Part shown: in pieces, positions 51,947-61,260 of the stretch
Position numbering within the stretch: position 1 is the stretch's first letter
Layout of the letters: each line of letters opens with the position of its first letter
Origin: a virus
Reading direction: 5' to 3' (one strand)
Length of the DNA: 64,000 nucleotides
IMG/VR virus record: IMGVR_UViG_3300017917_001342
Span: 311,669 to 375,668 of that record
The notes under the pieces: model-generated
The model's database searches: none
What the model was told of the DNA's origin: nothing
What the model saw: only the letters and a program-made list of their open reading frames with translations
Translations under genes and position numbers: made by a program

Positions 51947-52740
51947 AAATAGGAATAATAGGTGTAGGGATAGTTGGTAATGCATTAAAATATGGGTTTG
52001 AACAATTAGGACATGAAGTTCGTGTTCATGATATAAAATTACCAACAGCTATCACAGACGTGTTAGATACAGAAATTGCATTTATATGTGTACCTAGCCC
52101 GTCAACTGCAAACGGCGAATGCGATACAACTATTATAGAAAGTGTAATAGACGAATTAAACAGTTACAACTATGCAGGAATAGTTGCAATAAAAACCACA
52201 GTTGTACCAGGCTTTACAGAAAGCATTATCAAACACTATAATAAATTAATCGTATGTTTTGTTCCCGAATTTTTAAGAGAACGCTGTGCCATTGATGATT
52301 TTATAAATCAACACAGTTTATTAGCAGTAGGAACACACGACTCTAACGTGTACAATAAAATTGTGCAAGCACATGGATATTTTCCAAAACAAACAGCACA
52401 ATTAACCCCCACCGAAGCAGAGTTATTAAAATATTTCAACAACGTGTATGCTGCATTGCGTATTTCATTTGCTAATATAATGTACGAAGTTTCGAATAAA
52501 CTGAATTGCAATTATACTACAATTAAAAATTCATACATCATGACGGGAAAAGCTAAAGATCTATATCTAGATGTAAATCCACAATTACGTGGGTATAGTG
52601 GTACATGTTTGCCAAAAGACACAAAAGCATTGAGTGTGTTGATTAAACAATTGGATCTCGATTACGAGTTAATAGAATCAATACACAACGACAATGAAAA
52701 ATTTGATAAAACTGTATTTCCGGGTATGAGACATGAATAA
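51943..52740 (+). CDS. Short UDP-glucose/GDP-mannose dehydrogenase-like protein
   Basis: 265 residues; the family is usually above 400. Rossmann motif GVGIVG (7-12), CVPSPST (49-55), TTVVPGFTE, a LLKYFNN stretch (161-167) and the catalytic cysteine motif GYSGTCLPKD (C222) are kept. The C-terminal UDP-binding domain is missing, so it should work with a smaller ligand or as a partner protein. Coupled 4-base overlap with the epimerase gene. It may oxidise a sugar or hydroxy acid twice; substrate unknown. Confidence 0.8.
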   Translation: MKIGIIGVGIVGNALKYGFEQLGHEVRVHDIKLPTAITDVLDTEIAFICVPSPSTANGECDTTIIESVIDELNSYNYAGIVAIKTTVVPGFTESIIKHYNKLIVCFVPEFLRERCAIDDFINQHSLLAVGTHDSNVYNKIVQAHGYFPKQTAQLTPTEAELLKYFNNVYAALRISFANIMYEVSNKLNCNYTTIKNSYIMTGKAKDLYLDVNPQLRGYSGTCLPKDTKALSVLIKQLDLDYELIESIHNDNEKFDKTVFPGMRHE

Positions 52741-53509
52741 CAGCATCAAAGACTTAATATTGTCGCAATCAACTGCTGTACGTACCAGTGTGCTACCCGA
52801 AGTTAACAATTTAATCAGCACAGTTAAACCAGATTTCGACAGTGTAAGACCCTACAAAACAGCTATAGTAGATTGGTTAAAACCTGTTGTAGATCTATCA
52901 GGATACAGCGTTTATCCAACCAATGGTATTACCGAAGGTTTGAATTGGTGGTATAATAGAGAAAAAAGAGCAGTATGGGTTAAGCCGGGTGATTACCAAT
53001 GGGTAACTACCAGAATGAATGGCGGTCCTGCAATTGTCTATCAAAGTTTACCTAGTAGCATAGATGGCAACTACACAGCACTACATACCGACGCTGCAAT
53101 GGCATTAGACTTAGCCTATGTTGGCAGCACAGTGCCTATGCGTATAGAGTTGCATCAAAATGTAGATGTAGTGTTTTATAGTCTTAGTAAAGCGTTTGGT
53201 GTAAGAAATGTGAGAACTGGATGGATTTTTACAAAACAACCAGACCCTGCATTAGATGCACTTACGCATAGTGCAAAATACTATAATTATTTTGCAGTCG
53301 ATATAGCTGAGCGCATAATAGAGAACTACGATATTGGATATGTGCATAGCCGCCTTAAACACAAACAATTGCAAGTCTGCGACATGTTAGATTTAACTCC
53401 TAGTGACAGTGTTTGGTTAGCAACCAGTGAACATGAAGACTATGCAAAATTTAGGCGTAACCAAAACACAGCAAGAATTTGTTTATCAGGAGCATATGAA
53501 TTATGTTAA
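52733..53509 (+). CDS. Short PLP-dependent fold-type I enzyme (258 aa)
   Basis: 258 residues, much shorter than normal aminotransferases (about 400). NGITEGL (64-70), LDLAYVG (D126) and the Schiff-base motif SLSKAFG (K153) with RTGW are present in the right order. The C-terminal small domain is reduced. It may be an aminotransferase for a sugar or amino acid in this pathway. It overlaps both neighbours by 7-8 bases. Confidence 0.75.
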   Translation: MNNSIKDLILSQSTAVRTSVLPEVNNLISTVKPDFDSVRPYKTAIVDWLKPVVDLSGYSVYPTNGITEGLNWWYNREKRAVWVKPGDYQWVTTRMNGGPAIVYQSLPSSIDGNYTALHTDAAMALDLAYVGSTVPMRIELHQNVDVVFYSLSKAFGVRNVRTGWIFTKQPDPALDALTHSAKYYNYFAVDIAERIIENYDIGYVHSRLKHKQLQVCDMLDLTPSDSVWLATSEHEDYAKFRRNQNTARICLSGAYELC

Positions 53510-54126
53510 AAAAACATCAGTTACCAACAATCAGTAACTTCAATCTAAAAATAGATCTAGAACGTTTGCAAAAAGAAACTGACAAACTGGCAGAAAAGTT
53601 TGTCGATGTTCGAACTGCAAATCCCATGCTATGCGACAATCACATGACACTGGTTGAACAGGTCTACGACAATTTCGAACAGATAAATTTAACCACTCCT
53701 AGTAAAATACTTCCGTATACAGACAGCGTTAAAGAAAGACTACGCAGAAAAGAAGAACATTTATATAATGTGCCAACTGAACATTACGAAGGTAGTTACT
53801 TCCAAGAGATAATCAGCCAATTAAAAGCACCTGCAAGCCGTGTACGTATTACTAAACTTGCACCAGGTAAAACTATTCCGTTCCATGTGGATTATGACGT
53901 AAACTATGCTGTAAGATGTATATGTCCAATTTACAGCGACAGAAACGTAATCAATCTATTTAGAAGAGACGACCAGCTTGAAGCATACACGTTTGAGCCA
54001 GGTAATGCATATTTCTTGAATATTGCATATCCGCATGCTGTTATCAACATGAGCGATAAACCAAGAATTGCACTTATGTTCAGTTTAGATGGTCAAGATG
54101 ACCTTATGGATTTCGCAATTCAATGA
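53503..54126 (+). CDS. Aspartyl/asparaginyl-hydroxylase-like 2OG-Fe(II) enzyme (207 aa)
   Basis: 207 residues. Fe-binding HxD (H128, D130) and distal H178 with R188 as the 2-oxoglutarate partner: IPFHVDYD ... YPHAV ... KPRIALMF. The preceding 100 residues are helical. It probably hydroxylates a peptide or small molecule. It sits in the desaturase operon, and similar HxD...H enzymes recur seven times in the opposite operon. Start ATG supported by a GGAG site. Confidence 0.8.
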   Translation: MLKKHQLPTISNFNLKIDLERLQKETDKLAEKFVDVRTANPMLCDNHMTLVEQVYDNFEQINLTTPSKILPYTDSVKERLRRKEEHLYNVPTEHYEGSYFQEIISQLKAPASRVRITKLAPGKTIPFHVDYDVNYAVRCICPIYSDRNVINLFRRDDQLEAYTFEPGNAYFLNIAYPHAVINMSDKPRIALMFSLDGQDDLMDFAIQ

Positions 54127-54653
54127 TAAAAGAAAGTGTTAGCACTGTAGGTAATCAAGCATATCAGTTTGCGCAGTTTAAACAGAATCAGATAAATCTA
54201 ATCATGTTTATCTGCAATCACTGTCCTTATGTATTGTATAGAATGCCTGCTATTTCACAGTTAGTCGACGACTACAAGGATGCTATAAACATTGTTGCAA
54301 TCAACAGCAATGATAGTAGTCCATCTACCTATGATAGTCATCCTGAAGACGCCCCAGAGTACATGCCGGCATTTAAAATAAAACACAATCTCAATTGCGA
54401 GTATATTTTTGATGCAGACCAATCTCTAGCCAAACAATACAATATACAATGTACACCAGAATTTGTTTTAACTGATAAAAACGGTATCATTGTCTATCAC
54501 GGTGAATTAGATCCCAGCAGGAAAACTAATCAATTAAAATCCACTGGCAGCAGTCTACGTCATGCAATTGAATTAACCGTAGTCGGACAAAAAATCACAT
54601 GGCAACCTGCTGCTAGCTTTGGTTGCAGTATCAAATGGAAAGAAACACTATGA
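54123..54653 (+). CDS. AhpC/TSA-type redoxin, CNHCP family (176 aa)
   Basis: 176 residues. Motif CNHC (31-34) in FICNHCPYV, then AINSNDSSPSTYDS and a C-terminal GCSIKWK, matching the thioredoxin-family proteins with CNHCP and GC.IKWK. Reduces or oxidises thiols in the cytoplasm (no signal peptide). It is coupled to the hydroxylase gene (ATGA), which suggests it serves that pathway, for example by protecting iron enzymes, but no direct evidence. Confidence 0.85.
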   Translation: MIKESVSTVGNQAYQFAQFKQNQINLIMFICNHCPYVLYRMPAISQLVDDYKDAINIVAINSNDSSPSTYDSHPEDAPEYMPAFKIKHNLNCEYIFDADQSLAKQYNIQCTPEFVLTDKNGIIVYHGELDPSRKTNQLKSTGSSLRHAIELTVVGQKITWQPAASFGCSIKWKETL

Positions 54654-55015
54654 AATATTGCCAAATAATGAATCCTGATACTTTTACAGATCACAGAGGT
54701 TCCATATTCAGTTTTTTTCCAGACGTTGATATAAAAGAATACAACCTCATGGTAACATTCAAAGGCGACGAAAGAGGTTATCATTACCATCCGCATTTCT
54801 ATGAATATATAATGATTGTTGACGGCGAATGCTTATTTAAGGAACATCACAACGGTGAAACAAACGAGATTCTTCTTAAAACAGGCAGTAGTGTACGAAT
54901 CCCTGCGGGTATTGCACATGCATTTGTAGCGATAACAGATCTAAAATTTGTCAGCATGCTAACACAGGGATGGAACGATAGTAATCCACCTATTGTAAAA
55001 GTAGATTTCAAATGA
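54650..55015 (+). CDS. Sugar cupin, FdtA/QdtA-WxcM-like (121 aa)
   Basis: 121 residues from the ATG that overlaps the redoxin stop (ATGA). Cupin core: GYHYHPHFYEYIMIV, IPAGIAHAFVAI. Such single-domain cupins isomerise or epimerise nucleotide-activated keto-sugars. Fits with the epimerase and dehydrogenase genes of this operon. An alternative start 27 bases upstream is inside the previous gene and not favoured. Confidence 0.75.
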   Translation: MKYCQIMNPDTFTDHRGSIFSFFPDVDIKEYNLMVTFKGDERGYHYHPHFYEYIMIVDGECLFKEHHNGETNEILLKTGSSVRIPAGIAHAFVAITDLKFVSMLTQGWNDSNPPIVKVDFK

Positions 55016-55683
55016 GCAACGTAGAAACCGATCCAGTGTTGGAGATAACAGTGTTTGAAAATGTATATGTAAAACCATACGATAAATCTTACAAAACGCA
55101 AATAGACGAGTTTTTAGAACTTGCAATTAACGAAGGCAACGACTCGTACAAAAGCAGCAATTTTCATCCGGACAATATTGACGGTCAAACGTGGATGACA
55201 TTTGTTGATGGCGACCTGGCCAGTATCAGTGCAGTAGAACGTAGTCATTATACTGGTGACCCTGACATAGCCGGGCGAGTTTGTAGGTACCACATACTGA
55301 AAAAATACAGACATAGCAATGCCGGATTTAGAATGTTAAACGACCAAGTACAATGGGCTAAAGAAGTCGGTCTAAAAACACTGTACTGGACTCATAATGT
55401 AAACAACAAAGCACTGAACGCAATGTATCAACATAAACGCACAATGCCATTCAGAGGTGAAAGTGTACCGTATTTTATGACTGATACATATAAAGCATTT
55501 GTTTTACAGCCCGATATGATATTCAAAGTAAGTCCAAAAAGTGATTTCTTACAATACGTTTATGCTAATATGTTAGTCGAAGGATTTGTCTGGAGACCAG
55601 AGCATCCGACTATTATCTATTATGAACACAACGGCGAAATAACAGAAACTATAAAATCCGCAGTACTAAGCCTAGGGTCGTAA
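55012..55683 (+). CDS. GNAT-like acetyltransferase (223 aa)
   Basis: 223 residues. KKYRHSNAGFRMLNDQVQWAKEVGLKTLYWTHNVNNKALNAMY resembles the GNAT acetyl-CoA site and following helix. The rest is partly beta. It would acetylate an amino group made by the PLP enzyme or a protein. It overlaps the redoxin-cupin stop by 4 bases and ends tail-to-tail with the SDR gene (12-base overlap), closing the plus operon. Confidence 0.65.
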   Translation: MSNVETDPVLEITVFENVYVKPYDKSYKTQIDEFLELAINEGNDSYKSSNFHPDNIDGQTWMTFVDGDLASISAVERSHYTGDPDIAGRVCRYHILKKYRHSNAGFRMLNDQVQWAKEVGLKTLYWTHNVNNKALNAMYQHKRTMPFRGESVPYFMTDTYKAFVLQPDMIFKVSPKSDFLQYVYANMLVEGFVWRPEHPTIIYYEHNGEITETIKSAVLSLGS

Positions 55684-56190
55684 TACCAATTCAGTTATCT
55701 CATATTGATTGTTGTGTATTGCATCTAACAGAAATTTAGATGCATATGCATGCGATATCTTTCCTGCACCATCACCTAAATATCCAGGTTTAAATATCAT
55801 TAATTTACAACCATGTCGATCGTGGCTGTTAACAAGTTGATATGTTGCAACGTCAAGTGCTTTTTTAACCGTGCTATATAGGCAAGGTCTTAAACGCCAC
55901 TCTGCTGCATTGCTAGCCATACTACCTACAGTAACTATGAGTTTTTTACTGTTCTTCCATTCATCGTACAGTTCATAAAGAAGATCTAACTGCCCATATC
56001 TGTCATACGCATTGTTTATAAAAACGTCACAATGTGTCACAGTGTCAATCAAACGTTTCCTATCATCGCGATTGGTTATATCAAATCCGTTTGATCTGCT
56101 GAACCCAATCACATCAATATCTTGTTCAATTGAATAGTTGTAAATGCTCTTACCTAGTCCAGATGTGTGTCCAGTTATTGCCAACTTCAT
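55672..56190 (-). CDS. Short-chain dehydrogenase (SDR, 172 aa)
   Basis: 172 residues, shorter than classical SDR (about 250). TGHTSGLGK (6-14), FINNAY and the catalytic YSTVKKALD (YxxxK) are present. It is the last gene of the long minus-strand operon and is coupled with the fucosyltransferase-like gene (ATGA). Likely reduces or oxidises a hydroxy/keto group on a small molecule. A second SDR is at 60670-61260. Confidence 0.85.
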   Translation of the reverse strand: MKLAITGHTSGLGKSIYNYSIEQDIDVIGFSRSNGFDITNRDDRKRLIDTVTHCDVFINNAYDRYGQLDLLYELYDEWKNSKKLIVTVGSMASNAAEWRLRPCLYSTVKKALDVATYQLVNSHDRHGCKLMIFKPGYLGDGAGKISHAYASKFLLDAIHNNQYEITELVLRP

Positions 56191-57284
56191 TTTATTTCTT
56201 TCATATAATTGTGTATATCTAGTACAAATTTTGCGTTAACAGATCTGTCCAACGACGTTTGCTTATTCAGTTGCAGTGTGTTTTTATCTTTATAGATCCA
56301 AGAGTAGGGATCGTCTATAGATTGCAATAATGAATTAACACGCTTTAATTCATTGAGCAAACCGTGCAATCTATCTGCATCATTTTTTATAAAATCAAAT
56401 GATAAATCGAAATAGTTATCGTACAGTTTAAATCCTAAATCTTTTAAGTAATGATTAACACCGGGCTGTCCCCATATTATAATAGGTCGATTGAACAACA
56501 GATACTTGAAAGTCTTTTCAGTGATATAAAAACCAATGTCATCTAATATAGTATCTTGCACTAATATAAAACTGTAATTGATTGCAGATGTGCAGATATC
56601 TTCTGTCCATTGCACTGGCATGTCTGTGTCAAAATCTGTTCTATCAATTTCATAATTCTTTAAAAACACGCTGTCAGATTTGCATTCTATATTAAATCTA
56701 GTCAGATGATCTTTTAATACGTGCGGCTCTACAATGCTTTGACTTATAGCTGCATTTAAATCATTCTCGATAATAAGGTAATTCATTGCGTTTCTATGAG
56801 CCCGAGGATTTCTAGAAAATGTGATAAATCCTGGTACTACTTTATCGGGATCGGTTCCTATTCTATCTTTGAACATGTGATTTATTTCAACAAACGTTGC
56901 AACAGGAAATGTTGCTATTTTATTTTTGAAATCGGTAGTCAAAAACCAATTGTTGTAGGTTGATATTTCTCTATCAAGATTTGCAGTTAACAAAATTACA
57001 TTTGGTTCTGGTATGTCATACTTTATACAGTCCATATGTATGCTATAATACAAATGTCCAATATCAAACGATTCCCAAGTATAGTCTAGCACTATAAAAT
57101 GATCTTTTGCACGTTGTAATTCGTCTGCTGTAAGACTATCAAATATAGGCATATGTATTAACGACTGTGCACCACTGATAATATCCCAATGCGGATTTAC
57201 TGATTTAGTAACAATTTCTTTTGAGAAATTATATTCGACACCCCAGGGTTTGTTATAGTTCATCCCATCTACTAACAAAGTCAT
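56187..57284 (-). CDS. GT10-like (alpha-1,3-fucosyltransferase-type) glycosyltransferase
   Basis: 365 residues. The signature FYITEKTFKYLLFNRPIIIWGQPGVNHYLKDLGF is typical of GT10-type and related viral transferases. The N-terminal half shows no clear motif. It would add fucose or another deoxysugar to a glycan. Coupled to the SDR and SGNH genes. Donor and acceptor are unknown. Confidence 0.75.
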   Translation of the reverse strand: MTLLVDGMNYNKPWGVEYNFSKEIVTKSVNPHWDIISGAQSLIHMPIFDSLTADELQRAKDHFIVLDYTWESFDIGHLYYSIHMDCIKYDIPEPNVILLTANLDREISTYNNWFLTTDFKNKIATFPVATFVEINHMFKDRIGTDPDKVVPGFITFSRNPRAHRNAMNYLIIENDLNAAISQSIVEPHVLKDHLTRFNIECKSDSVFLKNYEIDRTDFDTDMPVQWTEDICTSAINYSFILVQDTILDDIGFYITEKTFKYLLFNRPIIIWGQPGVNHYLKDLGFKLYDNYFDLSFDFIKNDADRLHGLLNELKRVNSLLQSIDDPYSWIYKDKNTLQLNKQTSLDRSVNAKFVLDIHNYMKEIK

Positions 57285-58003
57285 TATAACAATTCCTCAA
57301 ATATATAAAATTCTTTTGACAACACAGGTTTTACAAAATCGTTAACATCTAAAATTACCGAATCACCGTTTAACCATTTTACTGCTAAGTTTGCTAGTAT
57401 TTCATTATTTTCTTTTGTCATATGGCATTTTCTCATATCATATTCAAAAATAGGATATTCTATATTCCATGCTGTGTTTTCCATAGCAAACACATCAGTC
57501 AATGTATTGCCAACTATATTTTCGAAACTGTTATTGAAATTGGGAACTAGCATTATATCCGGTCTCAGCTTTTTACAGTAATCTACTAGACTATTGTGTA
57601 TTAAGTTTACATGATCTTCTTGATATATGTAAATGTAATAATCTAATACGCTGTTTAATTCTGTTAACCATTTTTCTTTTTTTGCTCTATCATACCATAA
57701 TTTACTGTATTCGTAATTAACGAAATGCGGAGTTGGTTGGTTGTCGCTAGGAAAGCCCATTGTTACACGACCAGGATGCGTAACTAATAAAATTACCTTG
57801 TCGTACAAATGATGCGTGGACTTTAACAGGTCTGCACTGTAAACAAGACTAGAACTAAATGCAGAATAGTTTGTTACAGCGTACTTACTAGCTAGTATTT
57901 CTGTCCAATCTAAACCTATGTAACTGAGATATTGTTTACCAGATTCTGAAACATTGAACGCAAACCCAGATCCGAAACTGTCACCGTATATACCGATTTT
58001 CAT
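57284..58003 (-). CDS. SGNH-hydrolase-like protein 1 (239 aa)
   Basis: 239 residues. GDSFGSG (7-13; S9 as possible nucleophile) opens block I and a C-terminal KCHMTKENNEI resembles the His block. SGNH enzymes remove or transfer acyl groups. TAATG overlap with the GT10-like gene. Its partner just upstream is a second, diverged SGNH-like gene, so acylation/deacylation of a sugar is plausible. Block-III Asn and the exact triad were not confirmed. Confidence 0.7.
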   Translation of the reverse strand: MKIGIYGDSFGSGFAFNVSESGKQYLSYIGLDWTEILASKYAVTNYSAFSSSLVYSADLLKSTHHLYDKVILLVTHPGRVTMGFPSDNQPTPHFVNYEYSKLWYDRAKKEKWLTELNSVLDYYIYIYQEDHVNLIHNSLVDYCKKLRPDIMLVPNFNNSFENIVGNTLTDVFAMENTAWNIEYPIFEYDMRKCHMTKENNEILANLAVKWLNGDSVILDVNDFVKPVLSKEFYIFEELL

Positions 58004-58782
58004 TTTAGGTTAGACTCAATTATCTGCGCAGCAGTGCGATGACTCAGTGTTCCGTAGTGTATTAGGTCTCTAGCACTGTCTAATTTATATAGCTGCTGTA
58101 TGCCTAGCACTTTAGCTGTTTCTTCAAAAAAACTAACCTGTGCATATCTGGTTCGTGTTTTCCAAAATCCTTCGCACGCCATACCAGTAAAATACATCTG
58201 TGCTTGCGAGTTAGTGTCATTGCCGTTCCAGATTTCAAATAGAGATTTGAGGCGTTTATCAAAATTGTCCCAGCGACCACCACTCCAGTATCCAACCCTT
58301 GATACTTTGTTTTCCTCATAATATAGGAATCTGCCAATGTCGCTCCATACTTGCACAACTGCATAGGGAGTTGGATACCATTTGTCTAATAATAAACTGT
58401 TATGCCAACTAAACATCGGACTTGTGCCAGATTGACCAATGTTTATAACTGGCCTATCTGTTAATCTAGACAAGTGATAGCAAAGTGTTTCTGTTTCAGC
58501 TAATCCTTCTCCAAACACATGCGAACACCCAAATACTACTATGCTTTCTTTCCAATCAACTGTGTCCCATTCCGGTGCTCTATAATAGTTTTGATTGAGG
58601 TTATACTTCACTTCCTTTGTTCTATAGGGCCAATCAGCTGGTTGATTTTTTAGGTTTTCATAATAGGCCGCTTTTTCTTCTACTGATAAAAAATCAGGTA
58701 GGAGTTTACCATATTTTAATTCGTTCGGTAATACCAAAGGGAACGGCCCAGGTAAAAAAGCGTTTGGTTCTAAATAGTTCAT
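58000..58782 (-). CDS. SGNH-hydrolase-like protein 2 (260 aa)
   Basis: 260 residues. FGCSHVFG (84-91) has C-S in place of the usual G-D-S, and DLIHYGTLSH has a D-x-x-H catalytic pair near the end. NIGQSG is the next block. Like its neighbour it would act as esterase or acyltransferase on a glycan or peptide, but substrate is unknown. Its stop overlaps the first SGNH start by 4 bases. Confidence 0.65.
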   Translation of the reverse strand: MNYLEPNAFLPGPFPLVLPNELKYGKLLPDFLSVEEKAAYYENLKNQPADWPYRTKEVKYNLNQNYYRAPEWDTVDWKESIVVFGCSHVFGEGLAETETLCYHLSRLTDRPVINIGQSGTSPMFSWHNSLLLDKWYPTPYAVVQVWSDIGRFLYYEENKVSRVGYWSGGRWDNFDKRLKSLFEIWNGNDTNSQAQMYFTGMACEGFWKTRTRYAQVSFFEETAKVLGIQQLYKLDSARDLIHYGTLSHRTAAQIIESNLK

Positions 58783-59369
58783 TTACGTTTTGGTACAGAA
58801 ACTAAACTAGGATCTTTTAATTCAGCGATGTCAATTGGCATAGCAATTGTCATTATTGCAACTAATTTATTAGACATATTGACAAAGTTATGCCAAACAG
58901 TATTTGATGCAAACGTAGGTTTAGTAATCTCAAATTGAGTTGTAGCATTATCATAGGTAAAAACACCTGTCCCTAAAATAGGAAATACCAGTGTTGTTCC
59001 GCCAAAGTTTCCTTTATCAATGTGCTCTTGTAAATGCGCACCAGGTACTAACAACAAAAATGCAGTACCCATATCATCAATATTAACAGTCAACGAATTA
59101 TCTCTAATCATTTGAAATTTAATATCAGCAATGATATTTTTATATTCTATATGTTCTGGATATGTACTCCATGAAAGTTTTTTGTCTTTTTTAGAAAAAG
59201 AAACAGCTAAGTTAAAAAGTGACGCATTTTGATCATTGCTTTCATATGTCGATGTTTCAAAATCACTAGACATTAATAGGTTAATAAATCTATCGCTTTG
59301 CAGTGTACTTAAAAACTCATCGTATCTAGAAGTTGTGCAGGGATAGCGTGTTGGTACATATTCGTTCAT
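58779..59369 (-). CDS. HxD...H hydroxylase-like protein B (196 aa)
   Basis: 196 residues. LVPGAHLQEHIDKG gives H116xD118 and TVWHNF gives H160; the expected arginine is replaced by a lysine stretch (NKLVAIM), so co-substrate binding may differ. Stop overlaps the SGNH 2 start by 4 bases. Hydroxylase of a peptide or small molecule is likely from the fold. Confidence 0.7.
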   Translation of the reverse strand: MNEYVPTRYPCTTSRYDEFLSTLQSDRFINLLMSSDFETSTYESNDQNASLFNLAVSFSKKDKKLSWSTYPEHIEYKNIIADIKFQMIRDNSLTVNIDDMGTAFLLLVPGAHLQEHIDKGNFGGTTLVFPILGTGVFTYDNATTQFEITKPTFASNTVWHNFVNMSNKLVAIMTIAMPIDIAELKDPSLVSVPKRK

Positions 59370-59920
59370 TTGATTAACAGACCTCGTGTATAAAGATCTT
59401 TTAATACGTCATATGTGTAAGGCTCCATGAAACAAACACTAAGGTTTATTCTAGGACTGCTGCTTTTTCTATTGTCTACACCGTGTGGTACATTTCTAAA
59501 CAAAATGGGTTCTGTATAAAGCACACTGTCTATGATATGCCCATTTGAGTAATCATGAAACTTTTGTTGCTTGCCAACTTGACCTTCCCATTCTGGTATA
59601 TGCCAAAAGTCTAAAGTATGTTGCTCATAGCTGTCTGTACATGGTATTAGTATTGCAGCACTTCTGCCATTATCAACATGCGGAATTAGCAATTCACCTG
59701 CTCTACAGGCTATTAAAATACCCATGTAACTCCAAATTGGTAACAGTTGATCTTTTAACCAATCAGGCTCGTATTTTTTGTAATACTGCACATACCCGTG
59801 ATTCTCATGTTCGGGTGTAATCTCAGACCATCCAGTCCTATCGTTTATTACAGTTTGCAAATGTGCCTTGTCTATTTTTAATTCAGGGAGTTTGCAATAT
59901 AGTTCCATATTATTCTCCAA
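59366..59920 (-). CDS. HxD...H hydroxylase-like protein C (184 aa)
   Basis: 184 residues. IPHVDNG (H81, D83), VPHGVDNR (H146) and SPRINLSV (R157) form the Fe/2OG signature. 4-base overlap with the next gene. Sequence is clearly different from protein B, so the family members have different substrates or steps. Confidence 0.75.
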   Translation of the reverse strand: MENNMELYCKLPELKIDKAHLQTVINDRTGWSEITPEHENHGYVQYYKKYEPDWLKDQLLPIWSYMGILIACRAGELLIPHVDNGRSAAILIPCTDSYEQHTLDFWHIPEWEGQVGKQQKFHDYSNGHIIDSVLYTEPILFRNVPHGVDNRKSSSPRINLSVCFMEPYTYDVLKDLYTRGLLIK

Positions 59921-60677
59921 TAGAAATGCAGCGTATATTACACGGACTGTCTAATATATACTTAACTGCATTTACTATGTCTCTACTTTTAACATTTTGA
60001 GTTATTTTTACAGTAGTAAATTCGTCTGACGGATGATCGCCTATGTAAATGACAAACTTGTTTTTATGCTGTTTTGCAAAAAATATGTTATCGGTTATTA
60101 GTATGTCACAGGCATCTGCATTTGAATGTGTGTTAAAGTATGCTTTTAATACAGCATTGTCAAAGGTCTGACATATGTTATAGTCTTGTGTCCATTTCGT
60201 AACAAGCGTATCTGTTTTTTCCATGTTGACAATTTCGTCATAGGATTTGTCAAAATGAAATAACAGATTATATCTAGGTTTATCTGAATAGTTAATACCA
60301 TTGTGCCAAGTCTTGGCATTTGTTACAACTGGATTGCTGTAATAGTAATCAACTTCTTCATCATTTACTTTAAATCGTATCAAATGAGGAGTAGTATCAA
60401 TTGGTACAATTAGTGTGCAACCTCTAGTAAAATCAGTGTGCCAGCCAGTTTCATGACCAGGTGGTACGTAGCTAAAACTATAGGTGGTAGAATCTAACAG
60501 ACGATTTTTAATACGTATAGCTTCTATGCTAACTGGAAACACAATATCTCTATGTGTGCTGAAAAAGGTTTTACCTCTATCAGCAGTGTATTGCGGCCAA
60601 TGTTTTATATCAGAAATGGTCTCGTATAAAAATTCTCTGTCATAATCAAGAGTTATCGGATAGATGTAGTCATCCAT
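59910..60677 (-). CDS. HxD...H hydroxylase-like protein D (255 aa)
   Basis: 255 residues. TGWHTDF (H80, D82), KTWHNGIN (H125), KPRYNLL (R135) give the 2OG-Fe signature in the first 140 residues. The last 110 residues (DNAVLKAYFNTHSNAD, ILITDNIFFAKQHKNK) are an extra domain without recognised family. Overlaps neighbours by 8-11 bases. Confidence 0.75.
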   Translation of the reverse strand: MDDYIYPITLDYDREFLYETISDIKHWPQYTADRGKTFFSTHRDIVFPVSIEAIRIKNRLLDSTTYSFSYVPPGHETGWHTDFTRGCTLIVPIDTTPHLIRFKVNDEEVDYYYSNPVVTNAKTWHNGINYSDKPRYNLLFHFDKSYDEIVNMEKTDTLVTKWTQDYNICQTFDNAVLKAYFNTHSNADACDILITDNIFFAKQHKNKFVIYIGDHPSDEFTTVKITQNVKSRDIVNAVKYILDSPCNIRCISIGE

Positions 60678-61260
60678 GTTTCATATTCTTTGTTAATGTT
60701 ATATCTTCAACGCATTCCGGTGCATCGATTATCCATTTGATAACAGATGCAACATACTCTGTATTTAATTTAGGTTCATCTGGGTGCAATTTGTCAACGT
60801 ATGGTGTATGCATATGTCCGAGGCTCATATATGTACACTTTATGTTAGGCGTTATAGTTGTTCTGTTATGATTGATAGTTTGACACAGTTGCTTTAATGC
60901 AATTTTTTCACTGCTGTAGCTTATGTATTTTAACCAAGGCTGTGCAGTATTAATGTGATCACTAATGCTGCCAATGCATATAACATGTCCAGACTTGTTG
61001 CTTTGTTCCCAATCAACATAGAGTTTGTGCAACAATCTAACTTGACTATAGTTGTTCATTTTTTCAGTATAGCAATTTAAAATCACCACGTCATAATGAC
61101 ATGCAATGTGACAGAATTTATCCATACCTTCGTCAGTAGATAAATCATAGCCATTTGATCTACTAGCAAAACTGCTTTTTAGCAGTGTATTAATTCCAGC
61201 AGCAAGGCCGTACGATGGATTACCCGTTGTTAGAATATGTGTTACTGGTTGTCCGGCCAT
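60670..61260 (-). CDS. SDR-like protein 2 (196 aa)
   Basis: 196 residues. YSSEKIALKQ (YxxxK catalytic pair) and GSISDH match the SDR family; the dinucleotide-binding N-terminus (TTGNPSYGLAAGI) is degenerate. The active-site serine region is near residue 96. It probably acts on the same product as the hydroxylases. 19-base overlap with the gene upstream. Confidence 0.7.
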   Translation of the reverse strand: MAGQPVTHILTTGNPSYGLAAGINTLLKSSFASRSNGYDLSTDEGMDKFCHIACHYDVVILNCYTEKMNNYSQVRLLHKLYVDWEQSNKSGHVICIGSISDHINTAQPWLKYISYSSEKIALKQLCQTINHNRTTITPNIKCTYMSLGHMHTPYVDKLHPDEPKLNTEYVASVIKWIIDAPECVEDITLTKNMKHG

